DNA of 64,000 bases from JASSUD01 sp031963405 (GTDB lineage: Bacteria; Pseudomonadota; Gammaproteobacteria; Burkholderiales; Burkholderiaceae): NCBI GenBank assembly GCA_031963405.1, contig JASSUJ010000001.1, forward strand, positions 744,001-808,000, read 5' to 3'. Under the pieces are notes generated by a model. The model was given only the letters and a program-made list of their open reading frames with translations, was not told the DNA's origin and did no database searches. Of the stretch, positions 1-9,688 are shown in pieces; position 1 is the first letter of the stretch; each line of letters begins with the position of its first letter. Made by a program: the position numbers and the translations under genes.

Positions 1-471
1 GGGTGCACCTGCTTCCTGCGCGGCCTGAATTTGTTTTTCGTCTGCATCAATAAAAAGCGAGACGCGTATCCCCGCTTTTTCCAACTGAGCACATGCAGCC
101 TGCACTGCCTGCAACTGCCCAGCTACATCAAGCCCACCTTCAGTGGTCAATTCGTGCCGCTTCTCAGGCACCAAACAAACGTCGTGCGGTTTAATCAGGC
201 AGGCAAACTCAAGCATCTCGGGCGTAATCGCACATTCGAGATTCATGCGCGTCTGTAACAACGGACGCAGCGCCTGCACATCAGCCTCACGAATATGGCG
301 ACGATCTTCACGCAAATGCAATGTAATAAGATCTGCCCCCGCCTCTTCAGCCGCTAATGCGGCTTTTAATGGGCTCGGATAATCAGTGCCGCGTACATTG
401 CGCAAGGTGGCAATATGATCAATATTGATACCCAGTCTGATGCCATCTAACGGAGGAAAAAGACGATTCAT
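1..471 (-). CDS. pdxJ: Pyridoxine 5'-phosphate synthase PdxJ (3' part missing)
   Basis: PdxJ condenses 3-amino-2-oxopropyl phosphate with 1-deoxy-xylulose 5-phosphate to give pyridoxine 5'-phosphate, the last step of de novo vitamin B6 synthesis in the cytoplasm. Reading leftwards from an ATG at 471, 157 codons are open to the window edge. They contain the family signatures INIDHIATLRNVRG, HLREDRRHI, CLVPEKRHELTTEGGLDV and SLFIDADEKQI. The family is about 240 to 260 residues, so roughly the last third lies outside the window. The frame has no other ATG or GTG between this start and a stop just upstream. The gene follows recO with a gap of about 80 bases on the same strand, the usual Burkholderia order. 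It has no separate ORF call because the 3' end is cut off. Confidence 0.93.
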   Translation of the reverse strand, partial: MNRLFPPLDGIRLGINIDHIATLRNVRGTDYPSPLKAALAAEEAGADLITLHLREDRRHIREADVQALRPLLQTRMNLECAITPEMLEFACLIKPHDVCLVPEKRHELTTEGGLDVAGQLQAVQAACAQLEKAGIRVSLFIDADEKQIQAAQEAGAP

Positions 472-553
472 AAATTTTTCAGCCCAATTAAAACGCGATG
501 TGTCATCGCTGAAATCTGTGCGTACATCGCTCGGCCAGCCAACATCTTCATCG

Positions 554-1336
554 CTACCCTTTCGCTATTTTCAAAACAGAAGCTAAAATTTGGCGGGTAT
601 GCAGCGGCGCTCCACCTAAATAATGGTGCAGCAAAAATCGCATCAAATTTTTACTTTGCGTAAGCGTAAGCGCAGACCCATAGTCATCCTGCTCCATATC
701 AATCAAGGTTTGACCTAATACCTTCGGCCAATACGATGGATCACTAGCGCGTGCAGCGCGTACCCCGTGCTCCGGCTCAAATACATAAGTATTGCTGGGC
801 ACCACAGGTTCACGTGTTTTAGCTAAACGATCAAACGCCCCAGCGTAGCCAATTTCCTGCAACAACATTCGCTCAAATGAACGTAATGTTGGCCCACTCG
901 GCAAGCCCGTAGATAAGCGCGTTAAAGTTAATGTGTAATGGTTAAACAGCTGCTGGTAGACATCTTCACGGGCGCAAAAACGCACCAGTAATTCATTCAC
1001 GTAAAAACCGCACAATAGTGCGTCGCCCATTAAGGGCTGCATGCCACCTACCCAATCAGCACGTGTGAGGGTACGCATTTCAGATTTACCGCTCCACCCG
1101 AGCGCCAAAGGTTGAAATGTTTGCAACACACCGCGCAACGCAGAATGGGGGCGCTTAGCACCCTTCGCCAATAAAGTAAGGCGGCCATAATCACGGCTAA
1201 AAGCATCAATAATTAAGCTCGTCTCACGATAAGGAGAACGATGGAGTACAAAACAGGGCTGTTCAGTGACACGCGAGCCATCACGCGTACGCTTACGAAC
1301 GCTTGGCTCGGTCTCTGGAAGAAAATCAGTTACCAC
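554..1336 (-). CDS. recO: DNA repair protein RecO
   Basis: RecO works with RecF and RecR to load RecA onto SSB-coated gaps during recombinational repair. The protein begins with an OB-fold (residues about 20 to 95) containing CFVLHRSPYRETSLIIDAFS and LLAKGAKRPHSALRG, typical of proteobacterial RecO, followed by the helical C-terminal domain. The open frame reaches a TTG at 1354, but I prefer the GTG at 1336 because an AGGAG lies four bases upstream of it; this gives 260 residues. The gene sits between era and pdxJ, as in other Burkholderiaceae, separated from era by a repeat-filled gap. Confidence 0.9.
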   Translation of the reverse strand: MVTDFLPETEPSVRKRTRDGSRVTEQPCFVLHRSPYRETSLIIDAFSRDYGRLTLLAKGAKRPHSALRGVLQTFQPLALGWSGKSEMRTLTRADWVGGMQPLMGDALLCGFYVNELLVRFCAREDVYQQLFNHYTLTLTRLSTGLPSGPTLRSFERMLLQEIGYAGAFDRLAKTREPVVPSNTYVFEPEHGVRAARASDPSYWPKVLGQTLIDMEQDDYGSALTLTQSKNLMRFLLHHYLGGAPLHTRQILASVLKIAKG

Positions 1337-1354
1337 GCTGCTCCTACTACACAA

Positions 1355-1756
1355 CCATCAGCATAGCAGGCTAATAAATGACGAATACTCATACTTTCAG
1401 CATAAGGTTTGAGGAATTATCGATAAATTCACTCAGAATCGGTTCGAAAACTTATCCCCCCATTCCCAATTAGGAACAGGCACAAATTTATTTACACCTA
1501 AAGCGACATAAAAATTCTCAGTCACCCTCTTCTCTTACAGCACAAAATTCACGGACCGATTCGTAGATTGAAGTGACGCAGGGAACCCCAACACAACTCA
1601 CCTCGAGGTTTCACCACAATTACCAACCCCAGCCTACACGGGTTTAACGACCGAGGAAGCGTTGAGGGAGCCGCGAGCAAGGAATGCCTTTGCTGCCAGT
1701 ACGCTAGTACGGCAAGGAGAAATGACGCCGCTCCCGGCTCCCTCAACGCTTCCGCG
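1355..1756. other. Intergenic gap between era and recO with one palindromic repeat
   Basis: No credible gene was found here. The part nearest era is occupied by the R1-type hairpin listed separately at 1655 to 1753. The remaining 300 bases look unstructured and contain no coding signature I recognise. A 65-codon open frame on the minus strand is an accident of the palindrome. Confidence 0.6.
1655..1753. repeat. R1-family palindromic repeat, copy a (era 3' end)
   Basis: Arms of 19 bases (1655-1673 and 1735-1753) are perfect reverse complements. They enclose the R1 core, which contains AGCAAGGAATGCCTTTGCTG, an inner CAGTAC/GTAC pair and GACGCCGCT. The right arm ends three bases past the era stop, so the hairpin lies at the 3' end of the era transcript. 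The same core recurs near 14.3, 15.5 and 21.0 kb, and in diverged form near 4.7 and 30.9 kb, each time with different arm sequences. Confidence 0.85.
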
Positions 1757-2635
1757 CTATTGTGATTCGGCTTTTTTTACTTTGACCCATACTTCTAGAT
1801 AAACCGGGCCATCAAAAAGTTTTTCCATATCTAGGCGCGCTTGTGAACTAATTTCCTTTAATTTGGCTCCCTTCGCGCCAATCACCATCGCTTTATGATT
1901 GGGGCGGTCCACCAAGATCGACACGAAGATGCGGCGTAAACGCCCTTCTTGCTCAAACTTATCAATGATTACCGTACTCATGTACGGCAATTCGTCACCC
2001 GTCAAACGGAATACTTTCTCTCTAACGATCTCAGTCGCTAAAAAGCGCTCGCTATGCTCAGTCAGCGTTTCTTCATCATAAATTGGCTCTCCTTGGGGCA
2101 GATGCGTGCCGACCAATGTCAGCAACTGCTCCACATGGTCAGGCCGCTTAGCTGACAGTGGCACAATTTCAGCGAAATGACGCAAGCCAGCCATTTGCTG
2201 CAGGAATTCAGGCAATTTCGCTTTATCGTTAACGCGATCAAGTTTATTGGCAATTAATAGCGTCGTCGTATCAGCAGGCACCAGAGCCAATGCTTGCTCG
2301 TCCTCCGGACCAAAGCGATTGGCTTCGACCACAAACAAGACAATATCGGCTGTGCCGAGCGTGGCTTTCACAGTGCGGTTCATTGAGCGGTTAAGCGCCC
2401 CACCATATCGCGTTTGAAAACCTGGCGTATCCACGAAAATATATTGCACGCGATCAAGCGTGCGAATGCCCGTAATTTGGGAGCGCGTGGTCTGGCTTTT
2501 ACGCGAGGTAATACTTACTTTTTGCCCAACTAAGGCATTCAGCAAAGTAGATTTACCTACATTAGGGCGTCCCGCAAGCGCGATGGTGCCACAGCGAAAA
2601 TCAGTGTCGATTGTATTTTCGGGCATGTTACTCAT
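1757..2635 (-). CDS. era: GTPase Era
   Basis: Era is an essential GTPase that binds the 3' end of 16S rRNA and helps assemble the 30S subunit. In its 292 residues I see the G1 loop GRPNVGKST (22-30), G3 DTPG (69-72), G4 NKLD (130-133) and a C-terminal KH RNA-binding domain with VIGAKGAKLKEI. Length and order match the family. The start ATG overlaps the rnc stop in an ATGA junction, which indicates translational coupling in an rnc-era operon that probably also includes lepB upstream. Confidence 0.97.
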   Translation of the reverse strand: MSNMPENTIDTDFRCGTIALAGRPNVGKSTLLNALVGQKVSITSRKSQTTRSQITGIRTLDRVQYIFVDTPGFQTRYGGALNRSMNRTVKATLGTADIVLFVVEANRFGPEDEQALALVPADTTTLLIANKLDRVNDKAKLPEFLQQMAGLRHFAEIVPLSAKRPDHVEQLLTLVGTHLPQGEPIYDEETLTEHSERFLATEIVREKVFRLTGDELPYMSTVIIDKFEQEGRLRRIFVSILVDRPNHKAMVIGAKGAKLKEISSQARLDMEKLFDGPVYLEVWVKVKKAESQ

Positions 2636-3357
2636 GGGTTAAGGCGCGCATCTTTAGCTCGCTGCACGCCAGAAAGAAGATTAGGTGAATTTGTTTGCAC
2701 TATGTCTAAAGCGCGTTTGGCGGCAGCTTGTTCTGCTGCGCGACGGCTAGTACCTATTCCGGATACTTTAATATTCAATTTAGCCACTTCACATTCAACC
2801 TCAAATTGCTGACTGTGCGCGGCACCATGCGTCGCAATCACCTTATAGTTTGGCAGCGCAATCTTGCGCCCTTGCAGATATTCTTGGAGCAGCGTTTTAG
2901 CGTCTTTGCCTAAGGTATGAGGGTCAGTATGGTCAATCAACGGTGCATAGAGATAATTAATTACCGTGCACGCTGCTTCAAACCCTTGATCCAGATAGAT
3001 AGCGCCCAGAATCGCTTCCAGCGCATCAGCCAAAATCGAAGGACGCTCAAAGCCGCCACTTTTAAGCTCACCTTCACCAAGCTGCAAAAACTCGGCCAAT
3101 TTTAGCGTTTGCGCAATTTTATAGAGTGACTGCTGTTTAACAAGATTAGCACGTACACGTGATAAATCGCCCTCGTCTAATTTTGCAAAGCGCTCAAATA
3201 AAAGTGCCGCTATGGCGCAATTTAAGACGGAATCGCCAAGAAATTCGAGTCGCTCATTATGCGTCGCGCTATGACTGCGATGCGTTATCGCACGCCGTAA
3301 TAGATCCGCTCGTTGAAATTTATAATGCAGCCGATTTTCTAATTCAGATAAAGGCAT
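2632..3357 (-). CDS. rnc: Ribonuclease III
   Basis: RNase III cleaves double-stranded RNA, maturing rRNA precursors and some mRNAs. The 241-residue protein has the catalytic signature ERLEFLGDS (35-43), a second acidic helix ADALEAILGAIYLDQG, and a C-terminal double-stranded RNA-binding domain (about 155-225) ending in the helix SRRAAEQAAAKRAL. Length is normal for betaproteobacteria. It lies immediately upstream of era with overlapping stop and start codons, the conserved rnc-era arrangement. Confidence 0.97.
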   Translation of the reverse strand: MPLSELENRLHYKFQRADLLRRAITHRSHSATHNERLEFLGDSVLNCAIAALLFERFAKLDEGDLSRVRANLVKQQSLYKIAQTLKLAEFLQLGEGELKSGGFERPSILADALEAILGAIYLDQGFEAACTVINYLYAPLIDHTDPHTLGKDAKTLLQEYLQGRKIALPNYKVIATHGAAHSQQFEVECEVAKLNIKVSGIGTSRRAAEQAAAKRALDIVQTNSPNLLSGVQRAKDARLNP

Positions 3358-3399
3358 AACCTTCCCCTCGATGGTTATACCTGGCTACGCGGCAGATTT

Positions 3400-3700
3400 T
3401 GCTAGAACTCATTCCATCATGCCCCAAAGGCTGTCATTCGCGGTCAGGCGGTGCTCGCAATCCTCATATACGTCTATGGTAATGAAGGTTGCTCCCTAAT
3501 TTATTAAACTGAGGGCCTCTCCGACCGACAACCTTTTAGAACCTGCCTACAAATCGCCTAAAAGACCGCGACTCGAGGTCGGGCGGTGCTCGCAATCCTC
3601 ATGTACTTATATGTACACTCCGGTTCCTCCGCTCCGTCCTCCCCCGACTGACGGCCCTTTAGACAATTTGTAAACAGGCTCTTAGACAATTTCTAGACAG
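3400..3700. repeat. R2-family palindromic repeats (two copies) between lepB and rnc
   Basis: This gap of about 350 bases holds no gene. It contains the motif GGTGCTCGCAATCCTCAT twice (near 3450 and 3585), each followed by a TAC-rich turn, and the flanking motifs AGACCGCGACTCGAGGTCGG and CCCCCGACTGACGGCCCTTT. The end repeats TTAGACAATTT and ACAGGCT twice. The second copy folds partly on itself through GTACnnnnnGTAC. The same motif lies on the other strand near 12.5 kb and degenerates near 25.7 kb. Confidence 0.65.
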
Positions 3701-3707
3701 GCTTTAA

Positions 3708-4601
3708 TTAATCAAAGCCACCAATTCGTTTTAAATTGCCAAAGTTTAGCCAGATAAAAAAGGCGCGGCCAATCAAGTTTTGATCTGGCACAAAGCCCCA
3801 ATAGCGACTATCCAAACTATTGTCTCGATTATCGCCCATCACAAAGTAGTGACCAGGCGGAACTTTGCAAACAATACCATTGCCACTATATTCGCAGTTT
3901 TTGCGAAACGAAAAATCATCTGCACCGATCACAAAAGGCGGTGCAGCAGGATTATTCAGCACGGTAATTTTTTTATTATCGATGGTTTCTTCGTACTGCT
4001 TGAGATAAGCCGTATGCTCTTCATCGAAATAATCAGGTAATGCTTGCGTTGGCACAGGTTTACCATTAATCGATAACTGTTTATTTAGGTAGGCCACCGT
4101 ATCACCGGGCCGACCGACAACACGTTTAATATAGTCAATCGATTCATCTTTGGGATAGCGAAAGACAATAATATCGCCACGCTTAGGGCTACGATTGGCC
4201 AAAATCTTTTGGTTAATAACAGGCAGCCGAATCCCGTATTCAAATTTGTTAACTAAAATAAAATCGCCCGTGACAAGCGTTGGCATCATCGAGCCCGATG
4301 GAATTTTGAACGGTTCAGCGACAAACGAGCGCAGTACAAACACCGTTAAAATCACGGGAAAAAAGCCAGCTGAATATTCAAGCCACCAAGGCTGCTTTAA
4401 AACGCTCTGCCGTAGCTGCTCATGCGCTTGTGCTATTTGCTTATCGGTGAGGCGATGCTCTGAGCGCTGTTGACGACGCTCGTACTCAATGACCGCTGCA
4501 TCAGCCGCACGGCGACGACGCGGCAACCATAACTGCCTATCTGCAACCCAGGCAATCCCGGTGATAACCATCAGCGTAAAAAGAATGAGCGCAAAGTTCA
4601 T
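3708..4601 (-). CDS. lepB: Signal peptidase I LepB
   Basis: LepB removes signal peptides from exported preproteins at the outer face of the inner membrane. Two hydrophobic segments (residues 2-20 and about 78-95) anchor the enzyme and leave the catalytic domain in the periplasm. The serine nucleophile is Ser104 in PSGSMMPTL, the general-base lysine is Lys159 in YIKRVVGRPGD, and box E is MGDNRDNSLDSR near residue 258. The length of 297 residues matches Burkholderia LepB. It lies between lepA and rnc, as expected, but an R1 repeat separates it from lepA and R2 repeats separate it from rnc. Confidence 0.96.
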   Translation of the reverse strand: MNFALILFTLMVITGIAWVADRQLWLPRRRRAADAAVIEYERRQQRSEHRLTDKQIAQAHEQLRQSVLKQPWWLEYSAGFFPVILTVFVLRSFVAEPFKIPSGSMMPTLVTGDFILVNKFEYGIRLPVINQKILANRSPKRGDIIVFRYPKDESIDYIKRVVGRPGDTVAYLNKQLSINGKPVPTQALPDYFDEEHTAYLKQYEETIDNKKITVLNNPAAPPFVIGADDFSFRKNCEYSGNGIVCKVPPGHYFVMGDNRDNSLDSRYWGFVPDQNLIGRAFFIWLNFGNLKRIGGFD

Positions 4602-4647
4602 AGATAATCCGCGTTTTAATTAAAAAATTGTTTTGTCTTAAGGAAGG

Positions 4648-4735
4648 TCTGCCTAAATCAGGGGCAAAAAATGCCTTTGCTGTCAGTACGCTAATACGGC
4701 CAGAAGGCATAACGCCGTCAGCCGGCTTAGGCAGA
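4648..4735. repeat. R1-family palindromic repeat, copy b (lepA-lepB gap)
   Basis: A diverged R1 core (AATGCCTTTGCTGTCAGTAC, then ACGGCCAGAAGGCATAACGCC) is flanked by short arms TCTGCCTAA and TTAGGCAGA. The arm sequence differs from every other copy. It lies in the gap between the lepA stop and the lepB start. Confidence 0.7.
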
Positions 4736-4840
4736 TTTTCTTTAACGAAAAGAACATGAATTCGCCAGCTACTACTTCGACCAAGAAAACACTGAAACGT
4801 TGACAACCTTTTAGAAAGATCGTGAACGGGCTCTAAGCCT

Positions 4841-6637
4841 TTAATCCTTCAGATGTAAAATGGCCAGAAAAGCCTCTTGTGGGATTTCAACATTACCCAC
4901 CTGCTTCATCCGCTTTTTGCCTTTTTTCTGCTTTTCCAACAGTTTCTTTTTGCGTGTGATGTCACCGCCATAACATTTGGCAATCACATTTTTACGCATC
5001 GCTTTAATATTCTCTCGCGCAATAATATTGCCGCCAATCGTGGCCTGAATCGCTACGTCATACATCTGGCGCGGAATAATCTCGCGCAGTTTGGCAGCGA
5101 TGTCGCGGCCTCGAGATTGGCTTTGCGAGCGATGCACGATCATCGATAAAGCATCGACTTTTTCGCCATTAATCAGCATATCTACCTTCACTACATCTGA
5201 GGCGCGATATTCTTTAAATTCATAATCCATCGACGCATAACCGCGTGAGATAGACTTTAAACGGTCAAAGAAATCGAAGACGATTTCGGCCATTGGCATT
5301 TCATAAATGAGCTTCACTTGACGGCCGTGATACAGCATATCGATCTGCGCACCGCGCTTGTGGGTACATAGAGCGATAACTGCACCCACATATTCTTGTG
5401 GCATATACAGGTTAAGCATGACCAATGGCTCACAAATTTGCTCAATCCTTGCTGGATCAGGCATTTTTGCTGGGTTTTCAATCATCATGACTGAGCCATC
5501 ACGCTGCCGCACCTCATAGATCACAGTCGGGGCGGTCGTGATCAGGTTCATCCCAAACTCACGCTCTAGGCGCTCTTGCACAATGTCCATATGCAATAGG
5601 CCGAGAAAACCACAACGAAAACCAAAGCCCAGCGCCTGTGATGCCTCTGGCTCATAGCGCAGCGCTGAATCATTTAATTTGAGTTTTTCTAGGGACTCGC
5701 GCAGCCCATCGTACTGGTTTGACTCAACCGGATACAAACCCGCAAATACCTGTGGATTAATTTCTTTAAAGCCCGGCAGTGGCCCGCTGGCTGGCCGGTT
5801 AAGATGGGTGATGGTATCGCCCACTTTCGCGGCGTTTAATTCCTTAATACCCGCAATCACAAAGCCCACTTGACCTGCTGACAAGCTAGCACGCGGTTGC
5901 GCTTTGGGCGTGAATTCACCGACTTGCTCAACGAGAAAGTGAGCGCCGGTTGCCATAAACTTAATCGAATCTTTAGATTTGAGTGTGCCATCCATCACCC
6001 GCACTAACATCACCACGCCAACGTATTGATCAAACCAAGAGTCCAGCAGCAGCGCAGTAAGTGGTGCGTCAGCATCACCAGTCGGGGGAGGCACTTGAGC
6101 AATTAACGCTTCTAACGCATCTATTACGCCTTCGCCTGTCTTCGCGCTACAGCGGACGGCATCAGTGGCGTCAATGCCAATCACCTCGCCAATTTCTTGA
6201 ATAGCATTTTCTGGATTGGACGCTGGCAAGTCGATTTTATTCAGCACTGGTACAACTTCGACCCCAAGATCAAGCGCGGTATAGCAATTAGCTACTGTTT
6301 GCGCTTCAACGCCCTGGCTCGAGTCGACCACGAGCAAAGCTCCTTCGCAAGCAGACAGGGAGCGACTGACCTCGTAAGAAAAGTCGACGTGACCCGGGGT
6401 GTCAATCAAGTTGAGGTTATACACTTTGCCATCGCGCGCGCGATAGGTCAGCGCAGCTGTCTGCGCTTTAATCGTGATACCGCGTTCGCGCTCTAGCGCC
6501 ATCGAATCCAGCACTTGCGCTTCCATTTCTCGGTCTGATAAGCCGCCACAGATTTGGATGATACGATCAGCAAGCGTCGACTTACCATGATCAATATGCG
6601 CAATAATCGAGAAGTTACGGATATGGTCCTGATTCAT
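4841..6637 (-). CDS. lepA: Elongation factor 4 (LepA)
   Basis: EF4 is a translational GTPase that acts on stalled or mispositioned ribosomes. The 598-residue protein starts with the G1 loop AHIDHGKST (13-21), followed by DRERGITIKAQ-type switch I (here ERERGITIKAQTA), G3 DTPGHVDF and G4 NKIDLP. The LepA-specific C-terminal domain is present, with MLYHGRQVKLIYEMP and the terminal lysine-rich RKKKLLEKQKKGKKRMKQVG. Length and ending are canonical. It is usually co-transcribed with lepB in this family. Confidence 0.98.
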   Translation of the reverse strand: MNQDHIRNFSIIAHIDHGKSTLADRIIQICGGLSDREMEAQVLDSMALERERGITIKAQTAALTYRARDGKVYNLNLIDTPGHVDFSYEVSRSLSACEGALLVVDSSQGVEAQTVANCYTALDLGVEVVPVLNKIDLPASNPENAIQEIGEVIGIDATDAVRCSAKTGEGVIDALEALIAQVPPPTGDADAPLTALLLDSWFDQYVGVVMLVRVMDGTLKSKDSIKFMATGAHFLVEQVGEFTPKAQPRASLSAGQVGFVIAGIKELNAAKVGDTITHLNRPASGPLPGFKEINPQVFAGLYPVESNQYDGLRESLEKLKLNDSALRYEPEASQALGFGFRCGFLGLLHMDIVQERLEREFGMNLITTAPTVIYEVRQRDGSVMMIENPAKMPDPARIEQICEPLVMLNLYMPQEYVGAVIALCTHKRGAQIDMLYHGRQVKLIYEMPMAEIVFDFFDRLKSISRGYASMDYEFKEYRASDVVKVDMLINGEKVDALSMIVHRSQSQSRGRDIAAKLREIIPRQMYDVAIQATIGGNIIARENIKAMRKNVIAKCYGGDITRKKKLLEKQKKGKKRMKQVGNVEIPQEAFLAILHLKD

Positions 6638-6859
6638 TCAGGTGAGTTTCAAATAAATGGGTGAAAAAATTAGAACTCCTTAAATGCGTAACAGGCTGTG
6701 CTTTGTTGTCTCTTCATCTTTTTCTCAATTGCAAAAAAGTATAAGAATCCTCAAGGCCCTCTACGTATACGCTGCTGCCTATACCTAGCCTTCCCTTCAG
6801 GTTGACAATTTAGCTAACAACCTCTTAAACATGCACAAAGGGGTTCTCAATAAACAAAA

Positions 6860-6886
6860 AAGCATGCCCAAGCTCAGAGCATGCTT
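6860..6886 (-). terminator. Rho-independent terminator after mucD
   Basis: AAGCATGC and GCATGCTT form an 8-base perfect stem around an 11-base loop. Read on the minus strand it is followed by a run of six T, the classic intrinsic terminator form. It lies about 75 bases past the mucD stop, so it closes the rpoE-rseA-rseB-mucD operon. The rest of the 6638-6959 gap shows nothing else I can name. Confidence 0.8.
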
Positions 6887-6959
6887 ATTTGAAATTAGCA
6901 GCCTCGGATTCTAGCTGAATTATTGTCTGGGGTGTGTTTTACCAAACTTCTTACCAAAC

Positions 6960-8492
6960 TTATTTGCTCACTTGCGGCTGCAAAGGGACGAATTGTGTTA
7001 CCCCATCGCGGTGCACCAGCACCGCTACTCTTCTAAATAAGTTAAGGGTACGCACCATTTGATTAAATTGAGCAGTATTAAGAATATCGGTATCCCCTAC
7101 ACGCAACACCACATCTCCTTTCTGCAGACCAGCGCGTGCAGCAGGGCCTTCCACGGCTTCTACCTGCACCCCCTGCTTTAGCTTGAGTGCCTTTAATTGT
7201 TGCGGTGGAATATCGCTCACGACCAAGCCCAAAGCGTTTTTTGCTGGTGTAGCAGCAGGCAAAGGCGTTTTGCGCGACGCCTGCTGTGCCGATTTAGCAG
7301 ACTGCTCTTGGGCTACCGTAATAGGCAAATGGTGTATTTTCCCTTTTCGCCATACGCTGACTGTAGCGCGCATGCCGGGTCTAGTTTCACCCACTCGGTA
7401 TGACAGGTCGCCCGTATTTTCAACGGCCTTACCATTGAATTTCAAAATAATATCGCCAGCTTGAATGCCTGCCTGAGCAGCAGGGCCACCTGACTCAACG
7501 CGACTCACTAAAACTCCGCTTGAACGCGGCAAACCGAGCAAATTAGCCACATCTTGCGTCACCGAGCTAACAAACACGCCCAGCAGGCCACGCATGACTT
7601 TACCGCTAGCTTTCAGTTGTTTCACAACGCGCATCGCTTCGTCGATCGGAATGGCGAATGAAATTCCCATATAGCCACCTGTGCGACTATAAATTTGCGA
7701 GTTAATGCCAACGACTTCGCCGCGCATATTGATCAATGGCCCACCTGAGTTACCCGGGTTGACTGCCACATCAGTTTGAATAAAAGGCAGGTATTCGCTC
7801 ACTGTATTGCGGCCTTTGGCACTGACAATCCCAGCCGTCACCGTACTATCAAAACCAAATGGCGAGCCAATCGCAAGCACCCATTCACCCACTCGCACTT
7901 TGTTCGAATCCCCAATTGAAGCCACCGGCAAATGATTCGCATCAATCTTAAGAAGGGCTATATCAGTACGTGCATCTGCACCTATTAATTTCGCTTTAAA
8001 TTCGCGTTTATCTACCAATCTAACGTAAATATTATCCGCGTCCTCAACCACATGCGTACTCGTCAACACATAGCCATCAGCTGAAATAATGAAACCCGAG
8101 CCTAGGCCATTATCGCGCTCGACAGGAGCTGTGTTGGGAGCGGTATTGCGGCGCCTGTGCTGAAAGTCTTGCGGCAATATTTGAAAGCCGAAAAAACGCT
8201 GAAAAAATTCAGACAGCTCATCGCTGTCTATGTCGGATGGCAAACCATTATTGACTTCGGTCTGCACCTGCTCTGTTGTCCGGATATTGACGACCGCTGG
8301 CCCCACTTTTTCGACCAGTCTAGTGAAATCTGGCAAGGTTGCCGCTGCTGGTGCAGCATTCGCATCAATGGAAACAAGGCCTGGCACAGTGCTCGCTAAA
8401 AGCATGACTGTAAACCCCAGGCAGAGATTTTTTACACCTGCATATAGCGCAGAGAGGGTAGAGATAGGCTTCACGGAATAACGCGATAACAT
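6960..8492 (-). CDS. mucD: DegP/MucD-type periplasmic serine protease Do
   Basis: This is an HtrA-family protease that degrades or refolds damaged envelope proteins. Residues 1 to about 47 form a signal peptide ending near DANAAPA. The trypsin-like domain carries His147 (VLTSTHVVEDADN), Asp177 (ARTDIALLKID) and Ser249 (NPGNSGGPL). Two PDZ domains follow, at roughly 300-385 and 420-500. At 510 residues it is a normal MucD. It is the last gene of the sigma-E operon, with a 33-base gap after rseB and a strong terminator behind it. Many annotations call this gene degP. Confidence 0.95.
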   Translation of the reverse strand: MLSRYSVKPISTLSALYAGVKNLCLGFTVMLLASTVPGLVSIDANAAPAAATLPDFTRLVEKVGPAVVNIRTTEQVQTEVNNGLPSDIDSDELSEFFQRFFGFQILPQDFQHRRRNTAPNTAPVERDNGLGSGFIISADGYVLTSTHVVEDADNIYVRLVDKREFKAKLIGADARTDIALLKIDANHLPVASIGDSNKVRVGEWVLAIGSPFGFDSTVTAGIVSAKGRNTVSEYLPFIQTDVAVNPGNSGGPLINMRGEVVGINSQIYSRTGGYMGISFAIPIDEAMRVVKQLKASGKVMRGLLGVFVSSVTQDVANLLGLPRSSGVLVSRVESGGPAAQAGIQAGDIILKFNGKAVENTGDLSYRVGETRPGMRATVSVWRKGKIHHLPITVAQEQSAKSAQQASRKTPLPAATPAKNALGLVVSDIPPQQLKALKLKQGVQVEAVEGPAARAGLQKGDVVLRVGDTDILNTAQFNQMVRTLNLFRRVAVLVHRDGVTQFVPLQPQVSK

Positions 8493-8525
8493 AAATAATC
8501 TAAATTAATTGACACTGAACAGGTT

Positions 8526-9575
8526 CTAGGGAGAACGATATTCTATGGCAGCTAAGAATTGCTGCAAAGTTTCCTGAGGCACTTCACCAATTAGCGTAAC
8601 CCAGGCATTCCCCACGCGCTTAACTAACATATGAGAAGCACCAAAACCGCCCTTTCCTTCGCTGCGCACACGCGTGCTTAATGGTTCAACAAACACAGAG
8701 ACAGCAGTAAGACCATCAGAAAACACCATTTGATCGACTTCGAGCGGGGGATCCTCAGCATAAGGCGTGATCATAGGTCGACGCAGTTCATGCAATTTAC
8801 GAAACCCCGGCACAGTGGGATTGATATGCCAGCCAAGCGCCGCCATATCAATCGACTTATGAGCAGGCACGCGCAGAATATGCAAATCTTTGGTCGCTTG
8901 CGTTTGCTCGACAATTTTATTCTTGTCAGCAAGCTTCCCACCAAACTGGATACGCGAAAAAGCGATCTGCTCGAGTACTTTTCCACGTGCATCAAGAATC
9001 TGCATACGCAGCAGCAAATACGTCTTTTTATCCACCCACAATTTATAGGCAAAACGGTATTTATCTTTAGGGACAAATTCGACCACGTGGCTTTTCATGC
9101 CTGCCACTCGATCGATACCAAGCCAGCGTAGGCTATACACTTTGTCCACTTCACTGCCATTTGTTAAAAGCAGGGCTGGAAAAGTATCTTTATCTTGCCG
9201 CTGCTCAATAATGCAGACTTTATGGGACGCTTGAAAAGTATAGACGTCATCATTAATACGCAGCATTTTATGCGACTGGCCATCAAGACTTTCGATGCTC
9301 TCATACTCATCCTTGCCTTGTGCATAGTGCACGATGCGTGATGCTTGCACTATATTGCCGTGCTGATAAACGAATATGCCGCGATAACTCTGCTCTTGCG
9401 CCGTTTGATGAATGCGCTCTAGCCATCCTCTTACATCATATTGCTCAGCAAGAGAATCTTTTACGTGGGTGGGGGTTGAGGCTTGTGCGAATGAAATGCA
9501 GACTCCGCTGACCCATGCGGCAGTGAAGAATAAGCATTTCCATAACCACACTCTGCTTTGATTTTTGATGGACAT
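8526..9575 (-). CDS. rseB: Sigma-E regulatory protein RseB/MucB
   Basis: RseB is a periplasmic sensor that binds the anti-sigma factor RseA and protects it from proteolysis until lipopolysaccharide or misfolded proteins appear. The protein has an N-terminal signal segment, then the LolA-like domain with QEQSYRGIFVYQHGN and the conserved WLGIDRVAGMKSHVVEFVPK, and the smaller C-terminal domain with SVFVEPL. I choose the ATG at 9575 (349 residues) over a TTG at 9584. Its position between rseA and mucD is the standard order. Confidence 0.92.
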   Translation of the reverse strand: MSIKNQSRVWLWKCLFFTAAWVSGVCISFAQASTPTHVKDSLAEQYDVRGWLERIHQTAQEQSYRGIFVYQHGNIVQASRIVHYAQGKDEYESIESLDGQSHKMLRINDDVYTFQASHKVCIIEQRQDKDTFPALLLTNGSEVDKVYSLRWLGIDRVAGMKSHVVEFVPKDKYRFAYKLWVDKKTYLLLRMQILDARGKVLEQIAFSRIQFGGKLADKNKIVEQTQATKDLHILRVPAHKSIDMAALGWHINPTVPGFRKLHELRRPMITPYAEDPPLEVDQMVFSDGLTAVSVFVEPLSTRVRSEGKGGFGASHMLVKRVGNAWVTLIGEVPQETLQQFLAAIEYRSP

Positions 9576-9688
9576 CGGCTTCAACGCTCATTCTCGACGA
9601 TGAAAAAATATCTACATCCTCTGTGAACGGCGTCATTCCTCGTAGTGTGTCTCTATTATTAACTTTTTATCCATAATTGTACTACCGG

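Noticed and set aside
1549..1746. Minus-strand 65-codon ORF near recO
   Set aside because: It lies within the R1 hairpin and its flank, has no plausible protein sequence and ends next to the era stop.
4537..4806. 89-codon minus-strand ORF upstream of lepB
   Set aside because: It covers an R1 repeat and the lepB 5' end and has no family resemblance.
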